In this document: one piece after another, positions 7,538 to 15,418 of the stretch | Position numbering within the stretch: the first letter of the stretch is position 1 | Layout of the letters: each line of letters starts with the position of its first letter | Virus record (IMG/VR): IMGVR_UViG_3300040801_001424 | Location: 1 to 31,019 of that record | Strand: one strand, 5' to 3' | From: a virus | Length of the DNA stretch: 31,019 nucleotides | Program-made: the position numbers and the translations under genes | Notes under the pieces: model-generated | What the model was told of the DNA's origin: nothing | Seen by the model: only the letters and a program-made list of their open reading frames with translations | Databases searched by the model: none

Positions 7538-8794
7538 ATGTCAACAGCTACCGAGCACGCACACTTTGAAGTCAAGGGACACGTACTCATCACCGATGAA
7601 AAAACGGGCGATGTGATTCTAGATCAATATAATGCTATTCATCCACAGAACATGGCACGTATCATTGCTCGTGCCCTTGCAAATGAAGATAATGGTATCA
7701 TCTACCGCATGGCTTTTGGAAATGGTGGAACATTCATTGATGCCGCAGGCCGCATCGTTTTCCGTCGACCAAACGATGGTAACAATGGAGCCGGATGGGA
7801 GTCAAGGCTTTATAGAGAAACATATTCTGAAATCGTTGATGAAAATGATCCTAATTGGAAAACTGATCCGGGTTCTGCTGGTCCCGACAACATACGTCCG
7901 GGTGGTGGTGCGAGTCCGGCTGATGATCCAGCAGGCGGTGGTGTATCCTCTGTAGAAGTGAGCCGTAATTCAAATATTATCACAACTGTCGTTCTCAATG
8001 AAAATGAACCATCGGGACAGCTTGGTAGTCAATCACAACCGGCACCCGTTCTAGAAGAAGATGAAAATACCTTTATTTTTGATGAAATAGGATTGTACAG
8101 TCCGGGTCTACCGGCTGTCAATACATCTGGTATTTCAAATGTAAATATTGGAAATAATAAACGCTCCAGTAATACCGTTGTCCCAAATCTTACAGCCGGT
8201 GATTACGCAGTACGCGTGACTATTGATGGTGTTGATCGAGATGCAATCATCACAGTTTCTGGTACGCTAGATGGTAGTGGACCAAGCGGTGAGTATACCT
8301 ATGGCGATCTGTGCGAATTCTTGAACACCAATGGTACAGGAGGCCCGTCTAGCTGGTCTATTAGCGGTTTTGACTTCAGTGCCGCAAACGGAGCATTCTT
8401 CTTTGTAACTGACGATTCTGGCGGTACATATCCATCCATTGCTGGTTTGGAATCTTTTGGATATTTTGCAGTTCAAAGTAAAACAACTGGTAGCAGTTCA
8501 ACACTTGTATTGCCAACCGCTGCGACTATTCTTGGCGACCCTAACTTATTCTATTTCTTGGCTAGCAACGTAGCTGGTAATATCAACATTAATCAAGAAG
8601 CTGGAAGGGATGCGGGTGTTATCAATGACTCAGCTACACCAGCGAATGAAAGAGAACGTTTACTCTCGCATTTGATTTTCCAACCAATTCTAAAATCGGC
8701 TTCTAGTATTCTAAGAATTACCTATACAATCACAGTGTCGGTAGCAGCTACCGACGACTCTGATCAAGGCGCTACGGTTAGTTCGACAACTTAA
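7538..8794 (+). CDS. Virion structural protein, probably tail or baseplate appendage
   Basis: This 418-residue protein has an N-terminal region (HFEVKGHVLITDEKTGDVIL, then NAIHPQNMARIIARALAN and IYRMAFGNGG) of a type found in structural proteins of marine T4-like phages. A Gly/Pro/Asp-rich segment follows (about 110-145, PGGGASPADDPAGGG), and then a beta-rich remainder. Residues 240-330 carry an inserted Gly/Ser-rich domain (SGTLDGSGPSGEYTYGDL). It has a candidate late promoter and a good ribosome-binding site. It converges with the sulfotransferase gene, the two stop codons sharing the tetranucleotide TTAA. No enzyme motif is visible. It could be a baseplate-associated or fibre-attachment protein; the structural assignment is fairly sure and the position in the virion is not. 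Confidence 0.65.
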   Translation: MSTATEHAHFEVKGHVLITDEKTGDVILDQYNAIHPQNMARIIARALANEDNGIIYRMAFGNGGTFIDAAGRIVFRRPNDGNNGAGWESRLYRETYSEIVDENDPNWKTDPGSAGPDNIRPGGGASPADDPAGGGVSSVEVSRNSNIITTVVLNENEPSGQLGSQSQPAPVLEEDENTFIFDEIGLYSPGLPAVNTSGISNVNIGNNKRSSNTVVPNLTAGDYAVRVTIDGVDRDAIITVSGTLDGSGPSGEYTYGDLCEFLNTNGTGGPSSWSISGFDFSAANGAFFFVTDDSGGTYPSIAGLESFGYFAVQSKTTGSSSTLVLPTAATILGDPNLFYFLASNVAGNININQEAGRDAGVINDSATPANERERLLSHLIFQPILKSASSILRITYTITVSVAATDDSDQGATVSSTT

Positions 8795-9363
8795 CCCTCA
8801 GTTAGCTTGTCGAACATCGTGTTTTGGTTAAGGTGAGGAACTTCTTTCTCAGGAATTTCCTTACCTAAAAACTTACATAGTGGTTCCCAGCCTTGTGAAA
8901 ACTTGTACATTAGAAGTTGATCTTGTGGGATATTCATTTCAACTTCTTGTCTATGTTCTAGGAATGACAATACCCCACTAGTCATATCAAAGGTTTGTCC
9001 TTTAAGAACTTCTGCCATTGCATCTAGATCACAAATTTGAAATCTAGATAGCTTCTGACGCTCTGCTTGAAGATCGTTATTATAGGTGCTAACCAGTCCA
9101 ACTTTATCCATAGAGCGGAACCACGCCTCTTGTTCTTTCTCAATATAAATAAACTTCGCATTTGGGTAACGATTCAGCATTTCTTTTACAAGAGATGGTC
9201 TGTATACTGGAGTATCTGTAAAAGCATCGTAGCGATCTAAGTAGCCTCCCAAGAAAGCTGGTCCCGGTGCATGAGTTGTTTTATATCCCAAATCGATTAG
9301 CATCTGAGACATCGACATCGTGCCTGTACGCGGCAAGCTTACTACAAAAATTTTAGTGCTCAT
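8791..9363 (-). CDS. Small P-loop sulfotransferase-like protein (copy 1)
   Basis: This 190-residue protein begins MSTKIFVVSLPRTGTMSMSQ. The S-LPRTGT-S loop (residues 9-17) matches the 5'-phosphosulfate-binding loop of sulfotransferases that use PAPS. AKFIYIEKEQEAWFRSM (about 73-89) fits the 3'-phosphate-binding strand and the following arm. YKFSQGWEPLCKFLGKEIPE near the C-terminus is the usual closing block. I chose the ATG at 9363, which overlaps the stop of the upstream gene and has AAGGA before it; an ATG 24 bases earlier is less well placed. It is the last gene of the glycan island and a paralogue of the gene at 10975. The likely role is transfer of sulfate to a sugar or protein. An alternative is a P-loop relative with another donor. 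No PAPS-making gene is visible. Confidence 0.75.
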   Translation of the reverse strand: MSTKIFVVSLPRTGTMSMSQMLIDLGYKTTHAPGPAFLGGYLDRYDAFTDTPVYRPSLVKEMLNRYPNAKFIYIEKEQEAWFRSMDKVGLVSTYNNDLQAERQKLSRFQICDLDAMAEVLKGQTFDMTSGVLSFLEHRQEVEMNIPQDQLLMYKFSQGWEPLCKFLGKEIPEKEVPHLNQNTMFDKLTEG

Positions 9364-10978
9364 TCTCTTTCCTTGTGTCGCCTTCATAGTGATATTTTCT
9401 ATGATGAGTGATAATACTAGCTAACAGGCATCCGGGCTTGATATAGCCATCGCGAATCTTGTCCATGACATAACTCATCCATGTTTGCTCGTATTTGTAT
9501 GTCCATTCTGTTTCTAGAAAAACTTTTTTATTTCCGCTTTTACCAAATAGAATTGGCCAATTGCAATAATGATATTCGCCTACAGCATAAGGTATGCCAC
9601 GGTATGTTGCAGTATGATTGATTATTGTCGGATTTCGTTTTCGACCATCCTCATGTTCAGGGAAATGCAAATCCTTCTTTTCTTGTGGAACATTATAAAA
9701 TGCCCAGTTCTCATGGTTATCTCCAAAGAATTCACTAAACGATAGTTTCAAGTAGTCTAGTTCTTCTATTTCAAGAATGTCAATGCATTTATCAAATACT
9801 CGTTGGAAGAACGTTGTGAAACCACTTTTACATGTGCGAACGCTATCATTCAAAAGCATATCATCTTCGAAGAATACCATATATTTGTGACCACTTTTAT
9901 TAAAATGTTCAGCAGCAAATTGGCGTCCGCCGCAAATACCGATGTTATCAAACTTGAACTCGGTAAAATCATGTTCCGCGAAAATTTGTTGGTACTCTTC
10001 ATTTACAGAAGGATCAGTTGAATTATTGATAACATATTTTTTACAGTCTGCAAACTCCCCCGGCAAAGCATTCTTAAATGATTCTACCCACATTTTAAAT
10101 TGTTCAGGCAGATTAAAGGTTAATGCATAGATTGCTAATCTTTCATCATTCGATTCATCTTCATCACTATTAATGTTATTGAGAGCGGTAATGATAAGAC
10201 CATTATCTTGAATCCATTCGATATGACACATTTCAGGATGACGATAGGTCAATAGCGTAAAGATGCTTTCCTCTGTACCCATGTAGCCGGATTCAAGCGT
10301 TCCTTTTAATAGCTGGTAATACATATCGTTCATATCAGCTATGGCAGTACGGCTACCACCAAACATTCCACCCCGTGCAACCCGCGTAGTTTCTTGATGC
10401 GCTAGGTCGTTAAACTCTTTCTTGGGGAAGCCGTGTACTTCGACTTTTCCATCGTAAGGAAAGCAAATGTACATCATTTTGTGCATACGCTTTACAACTT
10501 TGCGTGCAAATTCTTCATGTATATTTGCCGCAGGATCGCCAATAGTATTAGCTATTCCCGCATCGATCCAGAGGAAGTATTTCGTATTGAAAAAGTTGAA
10601 AATTGCTGCATCATTTAACATGAACTGTTTAGACATGACTAGTGGGTTGTAAAGCTCTAGCTGTGATTGTGGACTATCGGGAATCCAGCCAGCTTGTCCA
10701 CGCCATTCTTCTTTTTGCCTAATCGTGTTGGTGATATCAAAGAATGGGAACTCATATAGGGTTTCGATTGGTCGTTTTACTACACGAGTGTTATCATGAC
10801 TTCTATGTTTCCAAACTATTTCTTCTACATCGTCATCACAAAACACTACTAGTGGCAGTTCAACTTTAAGAAGCCTTTCAAAGCATTCTATATAATGATC
10901 AAATGATCTACCAAAACCCTCTAGGTCACCACGACCAATATCATATAAAGCAGTTACAAGAGTTAAATTTGTATTCAT
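9353..10978 (-). CDS. Two-domain glycosyltransferase: HtrL/WlaTC-like domain fused to a GT-A-like domain
   Basis: This 541-residue protein has two parts. Residues 1-270 resemble the HtrL/YibB (WlaTC) family: a start of LTLVTALYDIGRGD, then LPLVVFCDDD, a core KYFLWIDAGI (about 133-142) and ARGGMFGGSR (about 201-210). Residues 280-541 form a second GT-A-like fold, with YALTFNLPEQFKMW at the start, a nucleotide-sugar metal motif FFEDDMLL (EDD at 371-373) and a Cys/His-rich C-terminal region. It is probably a bifunctional sugar transferase acting on a nucleotide sugar. It starts overlapping the stop of the upstream sulfotransferase gene (ATGA) and ends overlapping the next. The fusion is unusual. 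A frameshift cannot explain it because one frame is open throughout. Donor and acceptor are unknown. Confidence 0.75.
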   Translation of the reverse strand: MNTNLTLVTALYDIGRGDLEGFGRSFDHYIECFERLLKVELPLVVFCDDDVEEIVWKHRSHDNTRVVKRPIETLYEFPFFDITNTIRQKEEWRGQAGWIPDSPQSQLELYNPLVMSKQFMLNDAAIFNFFNTKYFLWIDAGIANTIGDPAANIHEEFARKVVKRMHKMMYICFPYDGKVEVHGFPKKEFNDLAHQETTRVARGGMFGGSRTAIADMNDMYYQLLKGTLESGYMGTEESIFTLLTYRHPEMCHIEWIQDNGLIITALNNINSDEDESNDERLAIYALTFNLPEQFKMWVESFKNALPGEFADCKKYVINNSTDPSVNEEYQQIFAEHDFTEFKFDNIGICGGRQFAAEHFNKSGHKYMVFFEDDMLLNDSVRTCKSGFTTFFQRVFDKCIDILEIEELDYLKLSFSEFFGDNHENWAFYNVPQEKKDLHFPEHEDGRKRNPTIINHTATYRGIPYAVGEYHYCNWPILFGKSGNKKVFLETEWTYKYEQTWMSYVMDKIRDGYIKPGCLLASIITHHRKYHYEGDTRKENEH

Positions 10979-11547
10979 TTACGGCTACCTATACTTTGTT
11001 TGTGCAGATGGGGTATGTCTCTATCTGGGATATTTACACCAAGAAATTCGCAAAGAGCAGGCCATCCATCCGAAAATTTATAAACTAATCCCAAATCCTT
11101 AACGCGGTCTCGATGATCATAAAAGCATTTTTCGATATGTTTTCTGACTATACCTTTATTATTGAAATCGAAATCTCCGAAAACTTCGTGATAATATCTT
11201 TTATCATCACGTTCGCCATCATTTTTAAGGGCATCGTCGGGAGTGTTGTTAAAACGATGATAAGTACGAAGTAGATTTGTGCTCTTGGTCATAGAATCAA
11301 ACCAGCTATCAAAATCTCTATCAACATATACAAACTTACAGTTAATCTCATTTTGATTTTTAAAATATTCTATTACTGAATATGCAAATGCTGGAGTGTC
11401 GGCAAAAGCAATTCCATGCTTTGCTAATTTAAATATGTTACGAAGTGGTGCATGATACCGCCTATATCCTAGTGTTTCCATCATTGCACAAATTGAAGTT
11501 GTACCTGTTCTTGGGAGACTCGTTACTATTACACAGTTATCAATCAT
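10975..11547 (-). CDS. Small P-loop sulfotransferase-like protein (copy 2)
   Basis: This is a 190-residue paralogue of the protein at 8791. CVIVTSLPRTGTTSICAMM carries the phosphosulfate-binding loop (residues 10-18). CKFVYVDRDFDSWFDSMTKS (about 70-89) corresponds to the second nucleotide-binding strand and helix, and VYKFSDGWPALCEFLGVNIP closes the fold. The two copies share the loop, the DTP motif near residue 50 and the C-terminal block, but their middle parts differ, so they may act on different positions or sugars. It overlaps both neighbours by four bases, which suggests translational coupling inside the island. A sulfotransferase role is inferred from the family signature only. Confidence 0.75.
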   Translation of the reverse strand: MIDNCVIVTSLPRTGTTSICAMMETLGYRRYHAPLRNIFKLAKHGIAFADTPAFAYSVIEYFKNQNEINCKFVYVDRDFDSWFDSMTKSTNLLRTYHRFNNTPDDALKNDGERDDKRYYHEVFGDFDFNNKGIVRKHIEKCFYDHRDRVKDLGLVYKFSDGWPALCEFLGVNIPDRDIPHLHKQSIGSRK

Positions 11548-12248
11548 CTTGCTATTACCGGCTGAAATTCTGTTCTATGTTCAGTTCTTAAACAATCGTT
11601 CTTTTTAAATGGAGAGCCGCATATATTATGCCACTCAACCTCGGGGGTATTATGTAAAGCTATGCCAATTTCTACAGCTTCAAAGCTAGGGTTTACATGA
11701 TTTATACTGGAAGTTTCACAAATCCATGCCCATAGATCAATAAATCTGGTTATTCTTTCATTACGTAGCATAACTATAATAGTTTCAGTAACATAGGGAA
11801 TACCGGGGAATTTTAAATCTATGCTTCCTTCCAAAAAATGGGCAAGTCTATGATACTTTCGACCACTAGCTGCTTTTTCGTGAATGGGATTAAACCAGCG
11901 TATTGTTGCATATAAATCTTTAAGAATCATATGTTCAAATAGCTTAGTTCGTCTCCAAAAAATAATATCGGCATCTAAAAAGATTATTCTTTCATATTCT
12001 GGGAATCTGTCATATGCATCCTTGACTACCATACCCTTTAGACTATAGTTAAACATGCCTGAAATTTTATATGGCACTTTAAACAAATCATTTATTTCAA
12101 TAGTCGTATCATGATTAATGGGCGTGGCTTTATCATGATAGATAACTGTATCAAATTCAGGATAAAATTCTTTGACACTCTCAGCTAATCGCTCTGCTTG
12201 ATACGCGCGCTTTTCACCAACGATTATAGTACATATTAAAGTCTTCAT
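11544..12248 (-). CDS. GT8-like glycosyltransferase
   Basis: This 234-residue protein has a Rossmann-like start (KTLICTIIVGEKRAYQAERL) and a metal/nucleotide-sugar motif in RIIFLDADIIFWRR, with D-A-D at about 92-94, as in retaining GT-A glycosyltransferases of the glycogenin/GT8 type. KGMVVKDAYDRFPEYE, just before, is the usual helix that positions the donor. The C-terminal part is enriched in His and Cys (EVEWHNICGSPF). It is shorter than typical GT8 enzymes (about 280-330 residues) but all the core strands seem present. It overlaps its neighbours on both sides by four bases. It probably adds one sugar in the island pathway; the sugar cannot be predicted. Confidence 0.65.
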   Translation of the reverse strand: MKTLICTIIVGEKRAYQAERLAESVKEFYPEFDTVIYHDKATPINHDTTIEINDLFKVPYKISGMFNYSLKGMVVKDAYDRFPEYERIIFLDADIIFWRRTKLFEHMILKDLYATIRWFNPIHEKAASGRKYHRLAHFLEGSIDLKFPGIPYVTETIIVMLRNERITRFIDLWAWICETSSINHVNPSFEAVEIGIALHNTPEVEWHNICGSPFKKNDCLRTEHRTEFQPVIAR

Positions 12249-13171
12249 GCATTAATGCCAATATCCTTAAATAGATCAGAGAATCCAATCTGTTCCGGCC
12301 TATAGCTTGGCCAGCCATCGTGATACCAAGTTTCGAAAGTGAATATCTTAGCTTTTTCATTCAAATATTCAGGATCGTTTGTACAGCGTCTAGTGAGAAT
12401 ATAAGTAAGAATGTCTTCCTCTTTTACTAAGGCATTGTGTTCTAGAATTTCTCTACAGCACTGCGCTCCCTCTGCGGCCAACTCATACATCATCTTAACT
12501 GGTCCCCCAAATAACCCTCCAATAACAGTGCCGCCAAATTTCTTCGGTATTTTAGGCAGAGGCATTGGATCGCTATGCTGAGGGCCGCGTGTCATAAGAT
12601 ATAACAGTTTTCCTTCACCCGTATAATTACGGAGCATATTTGGAAACGCCGGGTTAAAGATCAAATCATTAGCGTGAGTCATTTGATATTTTTTAGCTGC
12701 ATTGGGGAATTCGGCTGGATTAGACGAGTTATATCTTGGAGAGATAATACCGTCGTGTGATAATCCTGCATCAATCCAATACAAATATTCGTCGGTGTCT
12801 AATCCGACCTGTTCAGCAGCGTGCATTATGAAATCAAACTTACCCCACATAATTTCAAGGCAACGCTGACGCCAGCTAATTCCTTCGATGTATAGTTTTG
12901 GATCAGACTGACGAACTCGCTCAAAATCTTCATGGTAGGGCGAATCTTCTAAGTTAAAATTGAAAAATCGAGTTTTGCCTTTTCCATGGTAAAACATTGC
13001 TGGAGCAAATGTCAGGAAATTAGAATAGTCAGTGTAACAGTAGAACGGGACATCCATTTGCAACATCTGGCCAAGAGAGTAAGCATACTGCGTACCGCGA
13101 TTCAATCTACCTTGAAAACGAGTGTCAAACAGTCTGTCATAAAAACAAGAAACAAAACTCACATTACTCAT
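12245..13171 (-). CDS. HtrL/WlaTC-like glycosyltransferase
   Basis: This 308-residue protein starts with SNVSFVSCFYDRLFD and has the family core DEYLYWIDAGLSHDG (about 127-141) and VIGGLFGGPVKMMYELA (about 217-233), the same two landmarks as the first half of the fusion protein at 9353. DVPFYCYTDYSNF near residue 40-52 corresponds to the nucleotide-sugar-binding strand. Family members are found in surface-polysaccharide loci, where they are treated as sugar transferases; WlaTC-type proteins belong to lipooligosaccharide loci. It overlaps the carbamoyltransferase gene by eight bases and the GT8-like gene by four. No membrane segment is visible, so it is probably cytoplasmic or membrane-associated. 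Confidence 0.7.
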   Translation of the reverse strand: MSNVSFVSCFYDRLFDTRFQGRLNRGTQYAYSLGQMLQMDVPFYCYTDYSNFLTFAPAMFYHGKGKTRFFNFNLEDSPYHEDFERVRQSDPKLYIEGISWRQRCLEIMWGKFDFIMHAAEQVGLDTDEYLYWIDAGLSHDGIISPRYNSSNPAEFPNAAKKYQMTHANDLIFNPAFPNMLRNYTGEGKLLYLMTRGPQHSDPMPLPKIPKKFGGTVIGGLFGGPVKMMYELAAEGAQCCREILEHNALVKEEDILTYILTRRCTNDPEYLNEKAKIFTFETWYHDGWPSYRPEQIGFSDLFKDIGINA

Positions 13172-15410
13172 CTGCTATTACCTTAATCTTATCATTAAAT
13201 TTATTTTTTAGAATTCTCAGCATATCGTCAGGAGTTGCACCTGTCTTAGAATTCAACGCATGCAGCAGTTGTCCTTCAAACTGAACAGAAAGCCATTCTA
13301 TATCTTGCAATGAACCCCATACGACATCTTGTGATAGGGTATCACCATTTTCTAGCATGAAAATATTAGCACGATCTTCTTTGCTGAAGCTATTTATGGT
13401 ACGTGCCAAGCTTGCTGGACTGTCATATCCATCTAATGACAAGAACATATGATATCGTGTTCTGAAGTAATTTTTATGCATGATAGGTTTAATCCATAGC
13501 AATCTTACATATGGATCAAATGCTGAAATCTCATGCGGAACCTCATACACGCTTTCCATGAGTTCATGGTAATATAAATGCTTTTCTTCAATGAACCAGA
13601 AAGTTTCATCAGGAAATTCTAGCTCAAGTTCTCTCCCGCCATTCTCAGAGGTGATAATAACACATTTAGGGTCTTCCGACAACGCGCGGGTGATCATTTC
13701 CTTGTATTTCATAAAGTTTTCATTAGGATTCAACGCTAACAAATAATTAGTAGTTTCCTTTGCCAACGGAAGCACATTTTCACTTACGATACTTCTCGTA
13801 AATTTCTCTTCATCGAATTTTCGGAATATCAAACAATTATTGTAATATACCGCGTCCAGTTGAGTCTTGTTTAAGATTTCCAGTGCATCGGAAAGACGAC
13901 TTAGAATAGGTTTGCCATTAACGTTAAATGATGTATTAAGCATCACACCATGGCCAGCAAATTCTTCGAAATGAGAAATCAAGTTGTATAAAAACTCGTT
14001 CTGCTGCTTAGTAACAGTTTGTAGTCGGCCTGTACCGTCTTCATGAGTGATAGCCGGAAGCTTCTCACGCCATTCCTCGCGCACCTTAGCCACGTAAACC
14101 ATGTGGCGCGACTCTGCACCGTCTGGGAATTCAAAGTACTTAGATGCGTCCTGAAGACGTGTCACAGGTGCAAACGGGCGATACCATTCGCGATCTTTAA
14201 CTTTCTTGTTGAGGATATCCTTCATCTTACCGACAGGATTACATAAAATACTGCGGTTCCCCAATGCCCGAGGACCGTGTTCAGAATTACCGTTAATTAC
14301 TCCAACAATATTACCATTTGCAATGAATTCAGCAAGTCCGCGTTCATACACACCTTCAACCATTGTATATGCGCCGTTTTCGACGTAAGATGAGAGCATA
14401 TGCTGGTCAACTAGTGGAATACCTGCGTAAGTCAGGTCCACTTGTTGTGCGGGATTCTGATACTTTAAAAGACCTCCAACAGCAATACCACAGTCGTTAG
14501 TATTCGGGGGGACAAACACTTCACCGCGTACATCAAGAATACGCTTGTTCAATAGAACATTCAAGGCACATCCGCCAGCTAAGGTTACTGGCAAATCAGG
14601 GAATTCATCAAAAAATGGTTGTGCAAATTTGAAAAACTGTTCCTCGAACACATACTGAGAAGTAGCTGCCATATCCCACGCGAATTGGCCCTCAAAGCGC
14701 GTTCTAATATCAAACTCATCTACCCCAAGAGCAGTCATTAACTTAGGTAGAGCGTCGACCTTAGCCTCTGCGCCGCCAATGTATGAATTGCCTGTATAAT
14801 TAAAGGTTTCGTAGAATTCATGGAATGCAGGCACCCATTCCTGACGAACTGTACCATAAGAACAAAGTCCCATTATCTTACCAGCATAGACGAGGTTGCC
14901 AATGTTCAAAGAGTCCCTACGAATATCCTGAAGATGATCAGCAATGATCATGTATGGGAACCCAAGGTCTTGATTAAACTTCTTTATGAGTTGAATACCA
15001 TCATTACGGCTGGTACGATAGACGTTAAAGAAGCCCCCGTCGCCACCACCATCGAACGTGAAGGTGAGCGCATCTTGATAAGGAGACTGATAAAATGCTG
15101 TGGCGGCGTGGGCTTCATGATGATCAAAGTTAGCATGAATATTATAGCTATACTTTGGTTTTAGTCTTTTTAAATCACTATAGTTCGTGAGATATACATC
15201 AATATGACTTCTATCGGTTAAACCGAGAAGATAATCAAGAATCTCATCAAACACAACTTGCGGGTAGCCTGCCGGGAGATACGTAATCAACCCGGCATTC
15301 TTTTTGTTCAACCAACGCTCTACTTCGACCACATGATATTGGCCTTTGTAGTACATTGCTACTGAGGCATTATGAGAACCATAAGCCGAAATTAACAACT
15401 GATCGTTCAT
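13164..15410 (-). CDS. Carbamoyltransferase of the NodU/TobZ family with a C-terminal extension
   Basis: This 748-residue enzyme should use carbamoyl phosphate and ATP to carbamoylate a sugar hydroxyl. The Kae1-like domain begins ISAYGSHNASVAMYYKG. Metal-binding histidines lie in FDHHEAHAATAF (95-106), with FTFDGGGDGG (117-126), LAGGCALNVLLN (277-288) and PPNTNDCGIAVGG after it. The carbamoyl-transfer (YrdC-like) part carries SEHGPRALGNRSIL (376-389), REWYRPFAP (407-415) and MLNTSFNVNGKPI (490-502). All are family landmarks. Residues 545-748 form an extra domain that I do not recognise and that typical 550-600-residue members lack. GAGGTG precedes the ATG. It is the second gene of the island. 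TsaD/Kae1 is excluded because the second carbamoyl-transfer half is present. Its target is likely the glycan built by neighbouring transferases. Confidence 0.9.
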   Translation of the reverse strand: MNDQLLISAYGSHNASVAMYYKGQYHVVEVERWLNKKNAGLITYLPAGYPQVVFDEILDYLLGLTDRSHIDVYLTNYSDLKRLKPKYSYNIHANFDHHEAHAATAFYQSPYQDALTFTFDGGGDGGFFNVYRTSRNDGIQLIKKFNQDLGFPYMIIADHLQDIRRDSLNIGNLVYAGKIMGLCSYGTVRQEWVPAFHEFYETFNYTGNSYIGGAEAKVDALPKLMTALGVDEFDIRTRFEGQFAWDMAATSQYVFEEQFFKFAQPFFDEFPDLPVTLAGGCALNVLLNKRILDVRGEVFVPPNTNDCGIAVGGLLKYQNPAQQVDLTYAGIPLVDQHMLSSYVENGAYTMVEGVYERGLAEFIANGNIVGVINGNSEHGPRALGNRSILCNPVGKMKDILNKKVKDREWYRPFAPVTRLQDASKYFEFPDGAESRHMVYVAKVREEWREKLPAITHEDGTGRLQTVTKQQNEFLYNLISHFEEFAGHGVMLNTSFNVNGKPILSRLSDALEILNKTQLDAVYYNNCLIFRKFDEEKFTRSIVSENVLPLAKETTNYLLALNPNENFMKYKEMITRALSEDPKCVIITSENGGRELELEFPDETFWFIEEKHLYYHELMESVYEVPHEISAFDPYVRLLWIKPIMHKNYFRTRYHMFLSLDGYDSPASLARTINSFSKEDRANIFMLENGDTLSQDVVWGSLQDIEWLSVQFEGQLLHALNSKTGATPDDMLRILKNKFNDKIKVIADE

Positions 15411-15418
15411 AAATCACC

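Noticed and set aside
13164-15410. TsaD/Kae1-type tRNA modification protein
   Set aside because: The Kae1-like fold is shared, but the GPRALGNRS and NTSFN blocks of the carbamoyltransferase family are present.
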